From contig JBBCGH010000001.1 of assembly GCA_037200445.1 (NCBI GenBank), positions 1,612,001-1,676,000 of the forward strand: 64,000 nt of DNA, written 5' to 3'. The notes beneath the pieces were generated by a model, which worked only from the letters and a program-made list of their open reading frames with translations, was not told the DNA's origin and did not search any database. The position numbers were made by a program, and so were the translations under genes. Position 1 is the first letter of the stretch. Every line of letters begins with the position of its first letter. The DNA is from Alphaproteobacteria bacterium (GTDB taxonomy: Bacteria; Pseudomonadota; Alphaproteobacteria; Rhizobiales; Xanthobacteraceae). Positions 49,657 to 58,037 of this stretch are shown piece after piece.

Positions 49657-49836
49657 TTACTTCGCGCGCGCCTTGATCGCGCGATCGAGCTTCTTCAGCG
49701 CGCCTTTGAGGTCGCCGTGCGACGCAAGCGTCTTGTAGCCTGTCTTCTGCAACGACTTGAGCGTCGAGAGCTTGGTCTTGGGGTCGCTCAGCGCGTCGTC
49801 GATGACAGGACCGTAAAGCTGCATTCTTGATGCCAT
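49657..49836 (-). CDS. DUF1843-like GDL-motif small protein, copy 2
   Basis: A 59-residue protein, MASRMQLYGPVIDDALSDPK at the start, then TGYKTLASHGDLKGALKKLD and RAIKARAK. It is nearly identical to copy 3 in protein and DNA, so it arose by recent tandem duplication. GGAGGAAAG precedes the ATG. The sequence between it and copy 3 includes a remnant of the 3' end of the radical SAM gene. Confidence 0.82.
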   Translation of the reverse strand: MASRMQLYGPVIDDALSDPKTKLSTLKSLQKTGYKTLASHGDLKGALKKLDRAIKARAK

Positions 49837-49856
49837 GTCTTTCCTCCGTGTATCAG

Positions 49857-49897
49857 CGGGACTTCGCGGCCCGCGCGCCGGTCGGCAAGGCCGATCC
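49857..49897. repeat. Duplicated remnant of the radical SAM gene 3' end
   Basis: GCGGGACTTCGCGGCCCGCG, followed by CGCCGGTCGGCAAGGCCGATCC, nearly repeats the last coding bases of the radical SAM gene (50117-50157). It lies directly downstream of copy 3's region and upstream of copy 2, so the duplicated unit was gene end plus peptide gene. A shorter trace (AGCGGGACTTCG) is at 49629-49640 before copy 1. Confidence 0.8.
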
Positions 49898-49911
49898 AGG
49901 ACCGCGCGCGG

Positions 49912-50097
49912 CTACTTCTTCTTCCCGTGCGCCTTGATCGCGCGATCGAGCTTCTTCAGCGCGCCCTTGAGGTCGCCGTGCGACGCAAGCGTCTTGTAGC
50001 CCGTCTTCTGCAGCGACTTGAGCGTCGAAAGCTTGGTCTTGGGGTCGCTCAACGCATCGTCGATCGGTACGGCATAGAGTTGCTTCTTGGCTGCCAT
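49912..50097 (-). CDS. DUF1843-like GDL-motif small protein, copy 3
   Basis: A 61-residue protein, MAAKKQLYAVPIDDALSDPK at the start, then TGYKTLASHGDLKGALKKLD and RAIKAHGKKK. It lies 15 bases downstream of the radical SAM stop and has GGAGGAG before the ATG. It is the presumed parent of copy 2. Conserved features across copies are the Tyr-Gly/Ala-x3-Ile-Asp-Asp-Ala-Leu start, the SLQKTGY segment and the Gly-Asp-Leu motif. Confidence 0.83.
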   Translation of the reverse strand: MAAKKQLYAVPIDDALSDPKTKLSTLKSLQKTGYKTLASHGDLKGALKKLDRAIKAHGKKK

Positions 50098-50112
50098 GTT
50101 CTCCTCCGTGGG

Positions 50113-51606
50113 TTAACGGGACTTCGCGGCCCGCGCGCCGGTCGGCGGTGCCGATCCGTAGACAAGCTCGTGAATGCGCCGCGTGTGCTCGTCGATCTCG
50201 TCGACCAGCGACTGCACCGCGGGCTCGGCCGTCGCAGCGGGCGCGTGGCGTTCCGGCCGGTGCGAGGCGTGACAGTGCGGGCAGGTGCGTTCCGATGCGA
50301 AGATGAATTCGTGACAGGATGTGCAGAGCTCGAGCTTGCGGCCGCGTGGCCGCCTCTTGTCGTCGCGCGCGAGTTCCGCCGGGACACGCTCTCCGTTCAT
50401 GGTCTCGACCACGATGGCAAAGCGGCCGAAGTCGAACGGCTCGCCGGGCGCCTCCGCGACCTTCACGATCCGCTCGCGCAGACCCTTCTTCGCGAGCTCA
50501 CGCGTGCGATAATGGCAGTACGGATTGTCGCCGCGCTTGCCGGCAAGCCCGTGCGTCACCCAGCTGCAGCCGCCACGGCACACGTTCCAGTAATAGCAGG
50601 AGCCGCAAAAGCCGCCGGGCGGCGTGCGGTCGTTCCTGGTCCAGGTCGGCACCAGATTGGCCATCGCCTGGGCGATCGAGACCTCGCGGGAATTCCCGCC
50701 GCCATAGGGATCGGCCGGCAGCGACGGGCAGCTCTTGATCTTGCCGTCGGCTTCGAGCCCGAGACTGTGTTCGCCCGCACTACAGCCGTCCCAGTGCTCC
50801 GGCTCGCCAGTGATTGTGCGCCACATGTATTCATGCGGACCGAAATAACCGATGTTGTTGCCGGGGAGGATGCGGAAGCCGATCTTGCGTCCGCGCTCGA
50901 ACAGCTCGGCCAGCGTGTCGAGCACCTCGGGAATTTCGTACGGCTGCAACAGCATCGCGTCGTTGTCGACCGCATTGCCCATCGCGACCGTGATCTGCAC
51001 CTGCCAGAAGCCCGCGCCGTTCTCGACGATGGTGTCGAAGACCTCACGCAAATGCGGCTTCGACAGCGCATTGATCTGGGTGTTGACGCCCGGCTTGAGG
51101 CCTGCCGCATTGGCGAACCGGAGCGCACGCAGCGCATGATCGTAGCTGCCGGGTACGCCGCGCTGGCGGTCGTGAATCTCGCGTGGCCCGTCGATCGAGA
51201 CGCCGAGCGTGCCGAGGCCCGCCTCGACCGCGGCGCGAATGCGCTCCTCGGTCAGCGCGCGCGCGCCGCTCTGGATGCCGCAATGGATTCCGGCGTCGGC
51301 GATGGCCTTGACGATGGTAAGCCAGTCCTTGCGCATATAGGCCTCGCCGCCGATCAGTGTGATCTGGCGGGTGCCGAGTTCGGCCAGTTGGCGCACGATA
51401 TCGAGGCACTCTTCGGTGGAGAGCTCATCCGTGCGCTTGTGTCCCGCGCGCGAGCCGCAGTGCATGCAGCGCAGATTGCAGGCGAGCGTTATTTCCCACA
51501 CGACATGGACCGGACGATGCCCCGGCACATCCTCGCCGGTCGGAAGCCGGCGCGGCAGGCGCCGGGCACCCTCGTCCGCCGCGGGTGCGATCATGCCATC
51601 GCTCAT
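50113..51606 (-). CDS. Radical SAM/SPASM protein with C-terminal zinc ribbon (peptide-modifying candidate)
   Basis: A 497-residue radical SAM enzyme. The 4Fe-4S-SAM site is CNLRCMHC (Cys43, 47, 50), followed by GGEAYMRKDW and SIDGPREIHDRQRG. A SPASM-type domain for auxiliary clusters (about 270-360) has GCSAGEHSLGLEADGKIKSC and CGSCYYWNVCRGGC. A zinc ribbon CTSCHEF with ERTCPHCH lies near 430-450, then a Pro/Ala-rich tail. Enzymes with SPASM domains modify ribosomal peptides. The ATG overlaps the stop of the small gene at 51603 by four bases. I recall a family described as GDL-motif-peptide-associated maturases, which would fit; I cannot verify that here. Confidence 0.9.
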   Translation of the reverse strand: MSDGMIAPAADEGARRLPRRLPTGEDVPGHRPVHVVWEITLACNLRCMHCGSRAGHKRTDELSTEECLDIVRQLAELGTRQITLIGGEAYMRKDWLTIVKAIADAGIHCGIQSGARALTEERIRAAVEAGLGTLGVSIDGPREIHDRQRGVPGSYDHALRALRFANAAGLKPGVNTQINALSKPHLREVFDTIVENGAGFWQVQITVAMGNAVDNDAMLLQPYEIPEVLDTLAELFERGRKIGFRILPGNNIGYFGPHEYMWRTITGEPEHWDGCSAGEHSLGLEADGKIKSCPSLPADPYGGGNSREVSIAQAMANLVPTWTRNDRTPPGGFCGSCYYWNVCRGGCSWVTHGLAGKRGDNPYCHYRTRELAKKGLRERIVKVAEAPGEPFDFGRFAIVVETMNGERVPAELARDDKRRPRGRKLELCTSCHEFIFASERTCPHCHASHRPERHAPAATAEPAVQSLVDEIDEHTRRIHELVYGSAPPTGARAAKSR

Positions 51607-51800
51607 CCGCGCGCTCCCGACTCGCCGACCTGGCCCTCGCGCCGCCGGATCTCGCGATCGAGCTTGGTCAGGGCCGATTTGAGGTTGACCTGAGCCGCAA
51701 CGACCGCGGCCGTGTGCTCGCGCAAAGCTTTGAGCGTATCAAGCTGCGTTTTCGGATCGGCGAGCGCATCATCGATCACGCTCCCGTATCGGGTAGCCAT
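51603..51800 (-). CDS. DUF1843-like small protein, divergent copy 4 without GDL
   Basis: A 65-residue protein at the head of the operon: MATRYGSVIDDALADPKTQL, then TLKALREHTAAVVAAQVNLK and SALTKLDREIRRREGQVG. It aligns with the three GDL copies along the whole length but has Val-Asn-Leu where they have Gly-Asp-Leu, and lacks the SLQKTGY segment. Its stop overlaps the radical SAM start (ATGA), so the two are made in equal amounts. It may be a leader-type partner or an unmodified variant. Confidence 0.8.
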   Translation of the reverse strand: MATRYGSVIDDALADPKTQLDTLKALREHTAAVVAAQVNLKSALTKLDREIRRREGQVGESGARG

Positions 51801-52022
51801 CTTGTGAACTCCGTGGCCGAGTCGCAGCGTAACTTTTGTGACTGTATTTGTCCAATGATTGCATCATGGGTTGTCAGGGCCCCGGCATGATCCGGCTGAA
51901 GCTTCCGCGCTGATGGAGGGGCTGCCCTTGCCGATTGCATCCGCTGACCTGCCCTCCTAGCATTATGCCGGGAGGGACGGCGCCTGCCGGCCCATGATCA
52001 GAGAACACAAAACGGAGCCAGC

Positions 52023-53096
52023 ATGGCCTACAACATTCTTATCCTTGGCGCGGCGTATGGCTCGCTGCTCGGTTCCAAGATCCTGTTCGGCGGGCATTAT
52101 GTGAACCATGTGTGCCTGCCCGCCGAGGCGGACCTGATCAATTCGGAAGGCTTTCGCGTGAAGCTGCCCGTGAAGGGGCGCAAGGACCCGATTCTGCTCG
52201 ACACCCGCAAGCTGCCGGGCAAGGTCTCGGCCTGCGGGCCGAAAGAGGCGAACCCCCGAGACTACGACCTGATCGGTCTTGCGATGCAGGAACCGCAATA
52301 CCGCTTGCCCGGCGTGCGCGAGCTGCTCGACGCGGTCGCGAAGTCGCGGGTGCCGACCATGTCGATCATGAACATGCCGCCGCTCCCCTACGTGAAGCGC
52401 ATCCCGGGCCTTGATTACGAGGCGCTCAAGCCGGCCTACACCGACCCGAGCGTCTGGGACAATTTCGACCCGGCTTCACTCACGCTGTGCAGCCCGGACC
52501 CGCAGGCGATCCGCCCGCCGGACGGCCAGGCCAACGAGCTCGTGGTGACGTTGCCCACCAACTTCAAGGTCGCGAAGTTCGAGAACGAGAAGGGCAACAC
52601 GATCATCCGCCAGCTCGAGGCCGAGATCGACGCGATCCGCTTCGATCCGGGCGACGGCAGCAAGATCGAGCTGCCGGTGAAGCTGCGCGCCTACGACTCG
52701 CTCTTCGTGCCGCTTGCCAAGTGGGCGATGCTGCTCGCCGGCAACTATCGCTGCGTGACCGAGGACGGCATGCGCACCGCGCAGGAGGCCGTGCACTCCG
52801 ACCCGGCAACCTCGAAGTCGGTCTACGATTTTGTGTTCGACCTGTGCGTCAAGCTCGGCGCCAACCCAGGCGATCTCGTGCCGTTCGAGAAATACGCGGC
52901 GGCCGCGCAATCGCTGACGCGCCCGGCCTCCGCCGCGCGTGCGCTGCAGAACGGCGCACCCTATATCGAGCGCGCCGACAAGCTGGTGCAGCTGATCGCC
53001 AGGCAGAAGGGCCTGAGCCTGAAGGCGATCGACGACCAAGTTGCGCTGGTCGACCGGCGCCTCGAGGCGAACCGCAAGAAGGCCGCGGCGGCTTAA
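52023..53096 (+). CDS. Ketopantoate-reductase-like protein (ApbA/PanE superfamily)
   Basis: A 357-residue protein with an N-terminal Rossmann motif ILGAAYGSLLGSKILFGGH and ApbA-like features (ADLINSEGFRVKLPVKG). The expected ketopantoate reductase C-terminal residues are not clear, and the length exceeds PanE (about 300). It may reduce another 2-oxo acid with NAD(P)H. It is divergent from the peptide operon; the 222 bases between them hold promoters I cannot place. Confidence 0.72.
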   Translation: MAYNILILGAAYGSLLGSKILFGGHYVNHVCLPAEADLINSEGFRVKLPVKGRKDPILLDTRKLPGKVSACGPKEANPRDYDLIGLAMQEPQYRLPGVRELLDAVAKSRVPTMSIMNMPPLPYVKRIPGLDYEALKPAYTDPSVWDNFDPASLTLCSPDPQAIRPPDGQANELVVTLPTNFKVAKFENEKGNTIIRQLEAEIDAIRFDPGDGSKIELPVKLRAYDSLFVPLAKWAMLLAGNYRCVTEDGMRTAQEAVHSDPATSKSVYDFVFDLCVKLGANPGDLVPFEKYAAAAQSLTRPASAARALQNGAPYIERADKLVQLIARQKGLSLKAIDDQVALVDRRLEANRKKAAAA

Positions 53097-53275
53097 AAGT
53101 TCCACGCGATTTTTGACGGCGGCGTAGTTCCAATCGACATTCGCACTCTGTTACTCAACTAAAAAGCTTTCATCAAAAGTTAAACTACTTTAAACTGTCC
53201 GTACCCAAGCACCGAGCCCCTTTGAAAGATCGGGCTGCACGGACAGCTTCATTCAACCCATCTCCGGAGAGAGTC

Positions 53276-54412
53276 ATGTTCAAAAGAGGATTAGGTGCTG
53301 CGTGGACGATCACGCCCGCGGCAAGCACGGCGTCGGGTCTGGGCCCGCCCGTTCCACCATCGGAATACAAAATCCATCTGCCCCAGGATCAGTACCGGCA
53401 CGTTGAGGCGCCGACCGAATGGTGGTGGCACATCGGCACGTTGAAAGCCGGCGACCGCATTTTCGGATTCGAGATCAACGCGGCAGGCTATCCGGGATAC
53501 GGCAAAGAGAAGTTCGCGTTCACGCAAGTCATGTTGAGCGATGTGGCGAACGCGAAGCATTACCAGAAAACGACCCTCTATCTCCCGCCGCCGGGTCCCC
53601 CGCCGAATGTCGACTTCGACACGTGGGCGGAGACTGACCCCACGAAGGCCTGGAAGGTCGGGCTGGGGGACTCCACCCAGCCGTCATACGTCTCGATGAA
53701 TGCGCCGCAGGCCGATCCCACCAGGAACATGCGTGTGGCGGCGCACATATTCGACCAGGGTACGGACATCGATTTCCAGCTGAATCTGTCCCAACAGGGC
53801 AAGCCCTTCATGGTTTTTGGAACGGGCCTCAGAGTCGACCCCAAGGATCCGCAGCACAAAAATTACTATTACTCGCTCACCAGGCTCGAGGTGTCGGGCG
53901 CGATCAGGTTCAACAACGCGCCGTCGATTGACGTCACCGGCACGACCTGGATGGACCACGAGTACGGCTACTTCGGCACCCCGGGCGATCCCGTTAAATG
54001 GATTCTGCAGAATGCGCAGCTCGACAACGGCTGGCACCTCATGAACTTCGTGAGTTTGGGCGGGGACAGTCCTCGTCCAACCGTCGGAACCAAAATGTGG
54101 AGCAACATGACGCTGCAGGATCCCCAGGGCAACATGTACTATCTGGACGCGGACCAGCAGCAGGCCTCGATGACGCCGACGGGCAGGACCTGGAAAAGCC
54201 CGACCGGCAACACGTACTTCCTGGAGTATCTTGTCGAAATTCTCGATCCTGCATGCCAGGCGACGCTGACGGTCGTCACCCTGATGGACGATCAGGAGTT
54301 TCCCAACCTGTCGGGACCCGGCGGAATCTACGAAGGCGTCGCGGTCGCGTCAGGGACGTTCCTGGGCCAGCAGGTCTCCGGCACGGCGTGGAACGAGCAA
54401 CTCCTGAAATAG
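53276..54412 (+). CDS. Lipocalin-like (AttH/CrtC-type) protein
   Basis: A 378-residue protein of the AttH/carotenoid 1,2-hydratase-like superfamily, a pair of lipocalin-type barrels. The hallmark EWWWHIGTLKAG lies near residue 50, with TTWMDHEYGYFG in the second half and GWHLMNFVSLGG near it. A predicted signal is weak (RGLGAAWTITPAAS). Such proteins are secreted or periplasmic hydratases or lipases of terpenoid-like substrates; no carotenoid genes are here. GGAGAG precedes the ATG at 53276. The upstream DNA (53097-53275) is AT-rich. Confidence 0.78.
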   Translation: MFKRGLGAAWTITPAASTASGLGPPVPPSEYKIHLPQDQYRHVEAPTEWWWHIGTLKAGDRIFGFEINAAGYPGYGKEKFAFTQVMLSDVANAKHYQKTTLYLPPPGPPPNVDFDTWAETDPTKAWKVGLGDSTQPSYVSMNAPQADPTRNMRVAAHIFDQGTDIDFQLNLSQQGKPFMVFGTGLRVDPKDPQHKNYYYSLTRLEVSGAIRFNNAPSIDVTGTTWMDHEYGYFGTPGDPVKWILQNAQLDNGWHLMNFVSLGGDSPRPTVGTKMWSNMTLQDPQGNMYYLDADQQQASMTPTGRTWKSPTGNTYFLEYLVEILDPACQATLTVVTLMDDQEFPNLSGPGGIYEGVAVASGTFLGQQVSGTAWNEQLLK

Positions 54413-54415
54413 GAG

Positions 54416-55180
54416 TTATCGGCTGGCCGCCGGCTCGAAACCGCCGTCCTTCCAGTGGCGCGCATTGGAAGGGTCGGCGAGGAATTTCACGAACGCAGCA
54501 GCAGGCTCCGGCGCGGGGTTGGCGGCGTGCACCGCCGCGCCGTAGACCGTGTTGAGCTGCACCTCCGCCGGTATCAACCCGACGACGGTCACGCCCGTCT
54601 CGTGGATCACTTCGCTCAGAGGGTAAAGCCCGATCTCGGCCTCACCCTTGCGGACCAACTCGGCGCCGCCGTCGAGCGCATTGCGGAAGGTGAGCTTGGC
54701 CTTCATCGCGTCCGCGATGCCGAGCCCATCCCACATCTTGCCGAGATGCCCGCCGCTCGGCGTGGCTGCGGGATTTGAGTGGACGACCGACCTCGCGCCG
54801 AGCATCGCGGCCTTGAATGCGTCGAGCGTCGCGATGTCGGGCTTCGCCGCGCCCTCGCGCACGATCAGGCCGATGCGCACCGTCCCGAGCGCTGCGCGCG
54901 CGTCACCACGCAGGATGCCGTCCTTGACGCGCGCGTCGATTGCCGGCACCGGCATCAGCACCATGTCGGGCTTTTCGCCGGCGGTGAGCTTCTGCTGCAT
55001 CGCGCTGATCACGATGTAGGTGAAATGCACCTTGTGGCCGGTTCGGTGCTCGAACATCGGGGTCAGCACCGCGAGTACCTCCTTCGGCGCGCCGCCGGTC
55101 ATCACCTGAATGTCTGCCGCCACTGCGATGCTGCCTGACAGGATCGACAAGACCGCCAGCAGGCAAACCAGTCTGGTCAT
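54416..55180 (-). CDS. ModA-like extracellular substrate-binding protein
   Basis: A 254-residue periplasmic binding protein, type II fold, like molybdate-binding ModA. A signal peptide (TRLVCLLAVLSILSGSIAVA) ends near residue 21, then DIQVMTGGAPKEVLAVLTPM. It has KGEAEIGLYPLSEVIHETGV and ends near FLADPSNARHWKDGGF. Relatives often bind organic acids rather than molybdate, and no modBC genes are adjacent. ATG at 55180. It is divergent from the cyclase gene 53 bases away and convergent with the lipocalin-like gene. Confidence 0.82.
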   Translation of the reverse strand: MTRLVCLLAVLSILSGSIAVAADIQVMTGGAPKEVLAVLTPMFEHRTGHKVHFTYIVISAMQQKLTAGEKPDMVLMPVPAIDARVKDGILRGDARAALGTVRIGLIVREGAAKPDIATLDAFKAAMLGARSVVHSNPAATPSGGHLGKMWDGLGIADAMKAKLTFRNALDGGAELVRKGEAEIGLYPLSEVIHETGVTVVGLIPAEVQLNTVYGAAVHAANPAPEPAAAFVKFLADPSNARHWKDGGFEPAASR

Positions 55181-55233
55181 GGCGTCGATCCGGGATGTTA
55201 GTATGCGGCTCAACCTAGCACGGCGAGGAAACC

Positions 55234-55920
55234 ATGCGCATCATCGATCTGTCACGCGAGCTCTATCACCGCACGCCGAGCTATCCGGGCCAGCCGCCGA
55301 TCATCCATGGCGTCTGGAAGACGCATGAGGAGGCCTTCGCCGAATCCGGCAACGTGCACGGCAACTCAGTGTGTTTCATTTCAATGCCGGACCACGGCGG
55401 CACGCATATCGACGCGCCACGCCACTTCGGCAAGGAAGGCATGCCGATGGACGAATACCCGCTGGAGAACTGCATCGTGCCCGGCATCTGCATCGATCTC
55501 CGCCACATCGCGCCGCGCGCGGAGATCACGCCGGCCGATCTCGATGCGGCGGTGAAGAAGACCGGGCGCGCGATCCCAAAGGGCGGCACCGTCCTGCTTT
55601 GCACCGGCCATCACGCACGGACCTTCCCGAGCGCCGCCTACACCAACGACAATCCGGGCGTGAATGTCGCGGCGACCGAGTGGCTCGCGAAATCCGGCAT
55701 CGTGCATTTCGGCATCGACTCGATGCGGCCGGGACCGGAGGGCAAGGTCAACGCGCTGGTGCACAAGGCGTGCCTCGAATTGGGCATCACCCACATCGAG
55801 AGCCTGTGCAATCTCGAAACGCTGCTCGGCGCCGGCGAATTCCGTTTCATCGGCCTGCCGCTCAAGTGGCGCGGCGGCACCGGCTCGCCGATCCGCGCGG
55901 TGGCGGTATTCGAGGACTAG
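55234..55920 (+). CDS. Cyclase family protein (kynurenine-formamidase-like)
   Basis: A 228-residue metal-dependent hydrolase of the cyclase (PF04199) family. The metal site HGGTHIDAPRHF is present with the expected His and Asp ligands, and RIIDLSRELYHRTPSYPGQP opens the protein. Characterised members hydrolyse N-formylkynurenine or isatin. The substrate here is unknown. GAGGAAACC lies before the ATG. A broken binding-protein gene follows downstream. Confidence 0.87.
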   Translation: MRIIDLSRELYHRTPSYPGQPPIIHGVWKTHEEAFAESGNVHGNSVCFISMPDHGGTHIDAPRHFGKEGMPMDEYPLENCIVPGICIDLRHIAPRAEITPADLDAAVKKTGRAIPKGGTVLLCTGHHARTFPSAAYTNDNPGVNVAATEWLAKSGIVHFGIDSMRPGPEGKVNALVHKACLELGITHIESLCNLETLLGAGEFRFIGLPLKWRGGTGSPIRAVAVFED

Positions 55921-55938
55921 GCTCGATTACGGGTGAAC

Positions 55939-56276
55939 ATGATGCCGATAAATCTGCCGCGATGGCTGAGAATTACGATGATGCTGGGTATCGTCATCCT
56001 TGCGGGCGGTGCCAGCCTGTTCGCATATCGATACTTCACGCGACCGGTCACTCTGACCGTCGCGGCCGGCTCGATCGACGGCGAGGCCACCGCATTGCTG
56101 TCGATCGTTTCCAGCCGCCTCGCTTCGGCCTCAAGGCGGAGCTTGCCAGGCACGCCAAGGGCGAGAGCGACGCATCGAATGCATCTGCCCTGGCTCTGGC
56201 GGCCCATCGGCTAGAGCATCTGATCAATCACCGGCGCAGTACCCTTCAAAAGCTTCCGGCGGCGCCACCGGCGTGA
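55939..56276 (+). pseudogene. Remnant of a TAXI-family TRAP binding protein
   Basis: The first 58 residues are a typical TAXI-type TRAP solute-binding subunit start: LPRWLRITMMLGIVILAGGA, then YRYFTRPVTLTVAAGSIDGE and SIVSSRLA. After that the frame turns into unrelated basic residues (SRRSLPGTPRARATHR) and stops at 56214. Another frame downstream reads GLKAELARHAKGESDASNAS and ends KLPAAPPA at 56276, possibly the original C-terminal part. The normal gene is about 450 codons, so most of it is deleted. It is not functional. Confidence 0.65.
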
Positions 56277-56294
56277 AGACGCTGGCCCATCAAG

Positions 56295-58037
56295 CTAACC
56301 CGCCGCCGCGCTGAGCGCCGCATCGCGCAACCGGTAGCGCTCGCCGTCCTGCACCAGCGTCAGACCGCGCTTGTGGAACGCCGCAAGCGTCGAGCGATGG
56401 CCGATCGAAATGATCGTGGCGCTGGGCAGGCGATCCTTGAGCAGCTTGTAGAGCCGCGCTTCCGCCGGCTCGTCGAGCGAGGCGGTGGCCTCATCGAGGA
56501 ACAGGAACTCCGGCGCATGCAGGATCGCGCGCGCGATGCCGAGCCGCTGCTGCTCGCCGAGCGACAGGGTCCGGCTCCAGTGCGCGGATTCCTCGAGCCG
56601 CTCCGCCATCGCCGGCAGCCCGAGCGCGACCAGAAGATCGCGCACGCGCGCCGCATCGAACGTGCCGGGCTCGGACGGATAGCTGATGGCGGCTTCGAGC
56701 GCCCCGATCGGCAGGTACGGTCGCTGCGGCAACGTCATCGTTTTCGCGCCTTGCGGCACCGTGACGGTGCCCTTGCCGAACGGCCAGATACCGGCCATCG
56801 CGCGGAACAGCGTCGACTTGCCCGAGCCCGATGGGCCCGTCAGCAGCACGTCCTGGTGCGGAACGAACGCCACGTCGGCCGCGACCAGCGGCTGTCCGGA
56901 GGGGAGCGCGACCTCGATGTGGTCGAGAGCGACATCGGTCACGGGCGCCGGGTGGATCGCGATGCTCGGGTTGCGCTGCGCACATTCCCTGGCAGTTGCG
57001 ATCGAGGTGTCGAAGCCGGACAACCGTTCGATCACGGCGCGCCATTCGGCGATGCGCACATAGGTGTCGACGAAGAACGATAGCGCGCTCTGCACGCTGT
57101 TGAACGCGGAGGCGGTCTGCGTCAGCGCGCCGAGCTGGATGTGGCCGGCGAAGTAAGCCGGGCTGACGACGATAAAAGGAAAAATGATCGACGCCTGGCT
57201 GTATCCGGCGGTCAGAAACGTGAGCCGCTTCTGCCGTGTCATGATGCTCAGCCAGTTCTCCATCACGGCGCGGAAACGGTCCATCAGCCGGGAGCGCTCG
57301 GCAGTCTCGCCGTGGAGCAGTGCGATCTGCTCTGAATTTTCGCGAACCCGCACGAGATTGAATCGGAAATCCGCCTCATAGCGCTGCTGATTGAAGTTGA
57401 GTGCGATCAGGGGGCGCCCGATGATGTGCGTCAGCAGCGTGCCGATTGCCGCATAGCCGAGCGCTGCCCACACGAGGTACCCTGGGATGTTCCAGGTTTG
57501 GCCGTACAGCGTCAGAGGCGCGGACGCCGACAGGCCCCACAGGATGACGACGAACGATGCGAGCGACACGATTGCGCCGAGCAGGCCGACGGCGACGTAG
57601 AGAAAGAGCTCGATGAACTGCTTGATGTCCTCGGAGATGCGCTGGTCGGGGTTGTCGGCGGCGTCACCGAGCATCTGCATGCGATAGTGGTTCGCGCCGT
57701 CGAGCCAACGCCCGAGATAGCGTTCCGTCATCCAGCGCCGCCAGCGGATCTGGAGCCACTGATTGAGATAGAGCTGATAGACGCGCAGCACGATATAGAT
57801 TGCGGCGAGCACGCAGAAGAAAAGCAGTTCGCTGACGAAGCTGTCCCAGTTGCGGTCCTGCAGCGCGTTATAGAACCGCGCATTCCATTGGTTGATCAGC
57901 ACCGAGACGCCGACGACCGCAAGCTCGATCGCGACGACTGCGCCGAGCAGCAGGCGCCCGGCCAGGCGATCTTCGGATCGAAAGTAAGGGATCGCGAGCT
58001 GCCAGATCGTGGCAAGCGTCGTCATGAAACGGGTCAA
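56295..58037 (-). CDS. ABC transporter, fused membrane and ATPase domains (SbmA/YddA-like)
   Basis: A 580-residue half-transporter. The membrane part (about 1-330) is of SbmA/BacA type (YFRSEDRLAGRLLLGAVV; INQWNARFYNALQDRNW). The ATPase has Walker A GPSGSGKST, signature LSLGEQQRLG and Walker B FLFLDEATASLDE. The BacA-like domain in relatives takes up peptides and is linked to vitamin B12 or long-chain fatty acid traffic. The start ATG at 58037 gives the family N-terminus. It has its own operon; the upstream 190 bases are without other genes. Confidence 0.92.
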   Translation of the reverse strand: MTRFMTTLATIWQLAIPYFRSEDRLAGRLLLGAVVAIELAVVGVSVLINQWNARFYNALQDRNWDSFVSELLFFCVLAAIYIVLRVYQLYLNQWLQIRWRRWMTERYLGRWLDGANHYRMQMLGDAADNPDQRISEDIKQFIELFLYVAVGLLGAIVSLASFVVILWGLSASAPLTLYGQTWNIPGYLVWAALGYAAIGTLLTHIIGRPLIALNFNQQRYEADFRFNLVRVRENSEQIALLHGETAERSRLMDRFRAVMENWLSIMTRQKRLTFLTAGYSQASIIFPFIVVSPAYFAGHIQLGALTQTASAFNSVQSALSFFVDTYVRIAEWRAVIERLSGFDTSIATARECAQRNPSIAIHPAPVTDVALDHIEVALPSGQPLVAADVAFVPHQDVLLTGPSGSGKSTLFRAMAGIWPFGKGTVTVPQGAKTMTLPQRPYLPIGALEAAISYPSEPGTFDAARVRDLLVALGLPAMAERLEESAHWSRTLSLGEQQRLGIARAILHAPEFLFLDEATASLDEPAEARLYKLLKDRLPSATIISIGHRSTLAAFHKRGLTLVQDGERYRLRDAALSAAAG

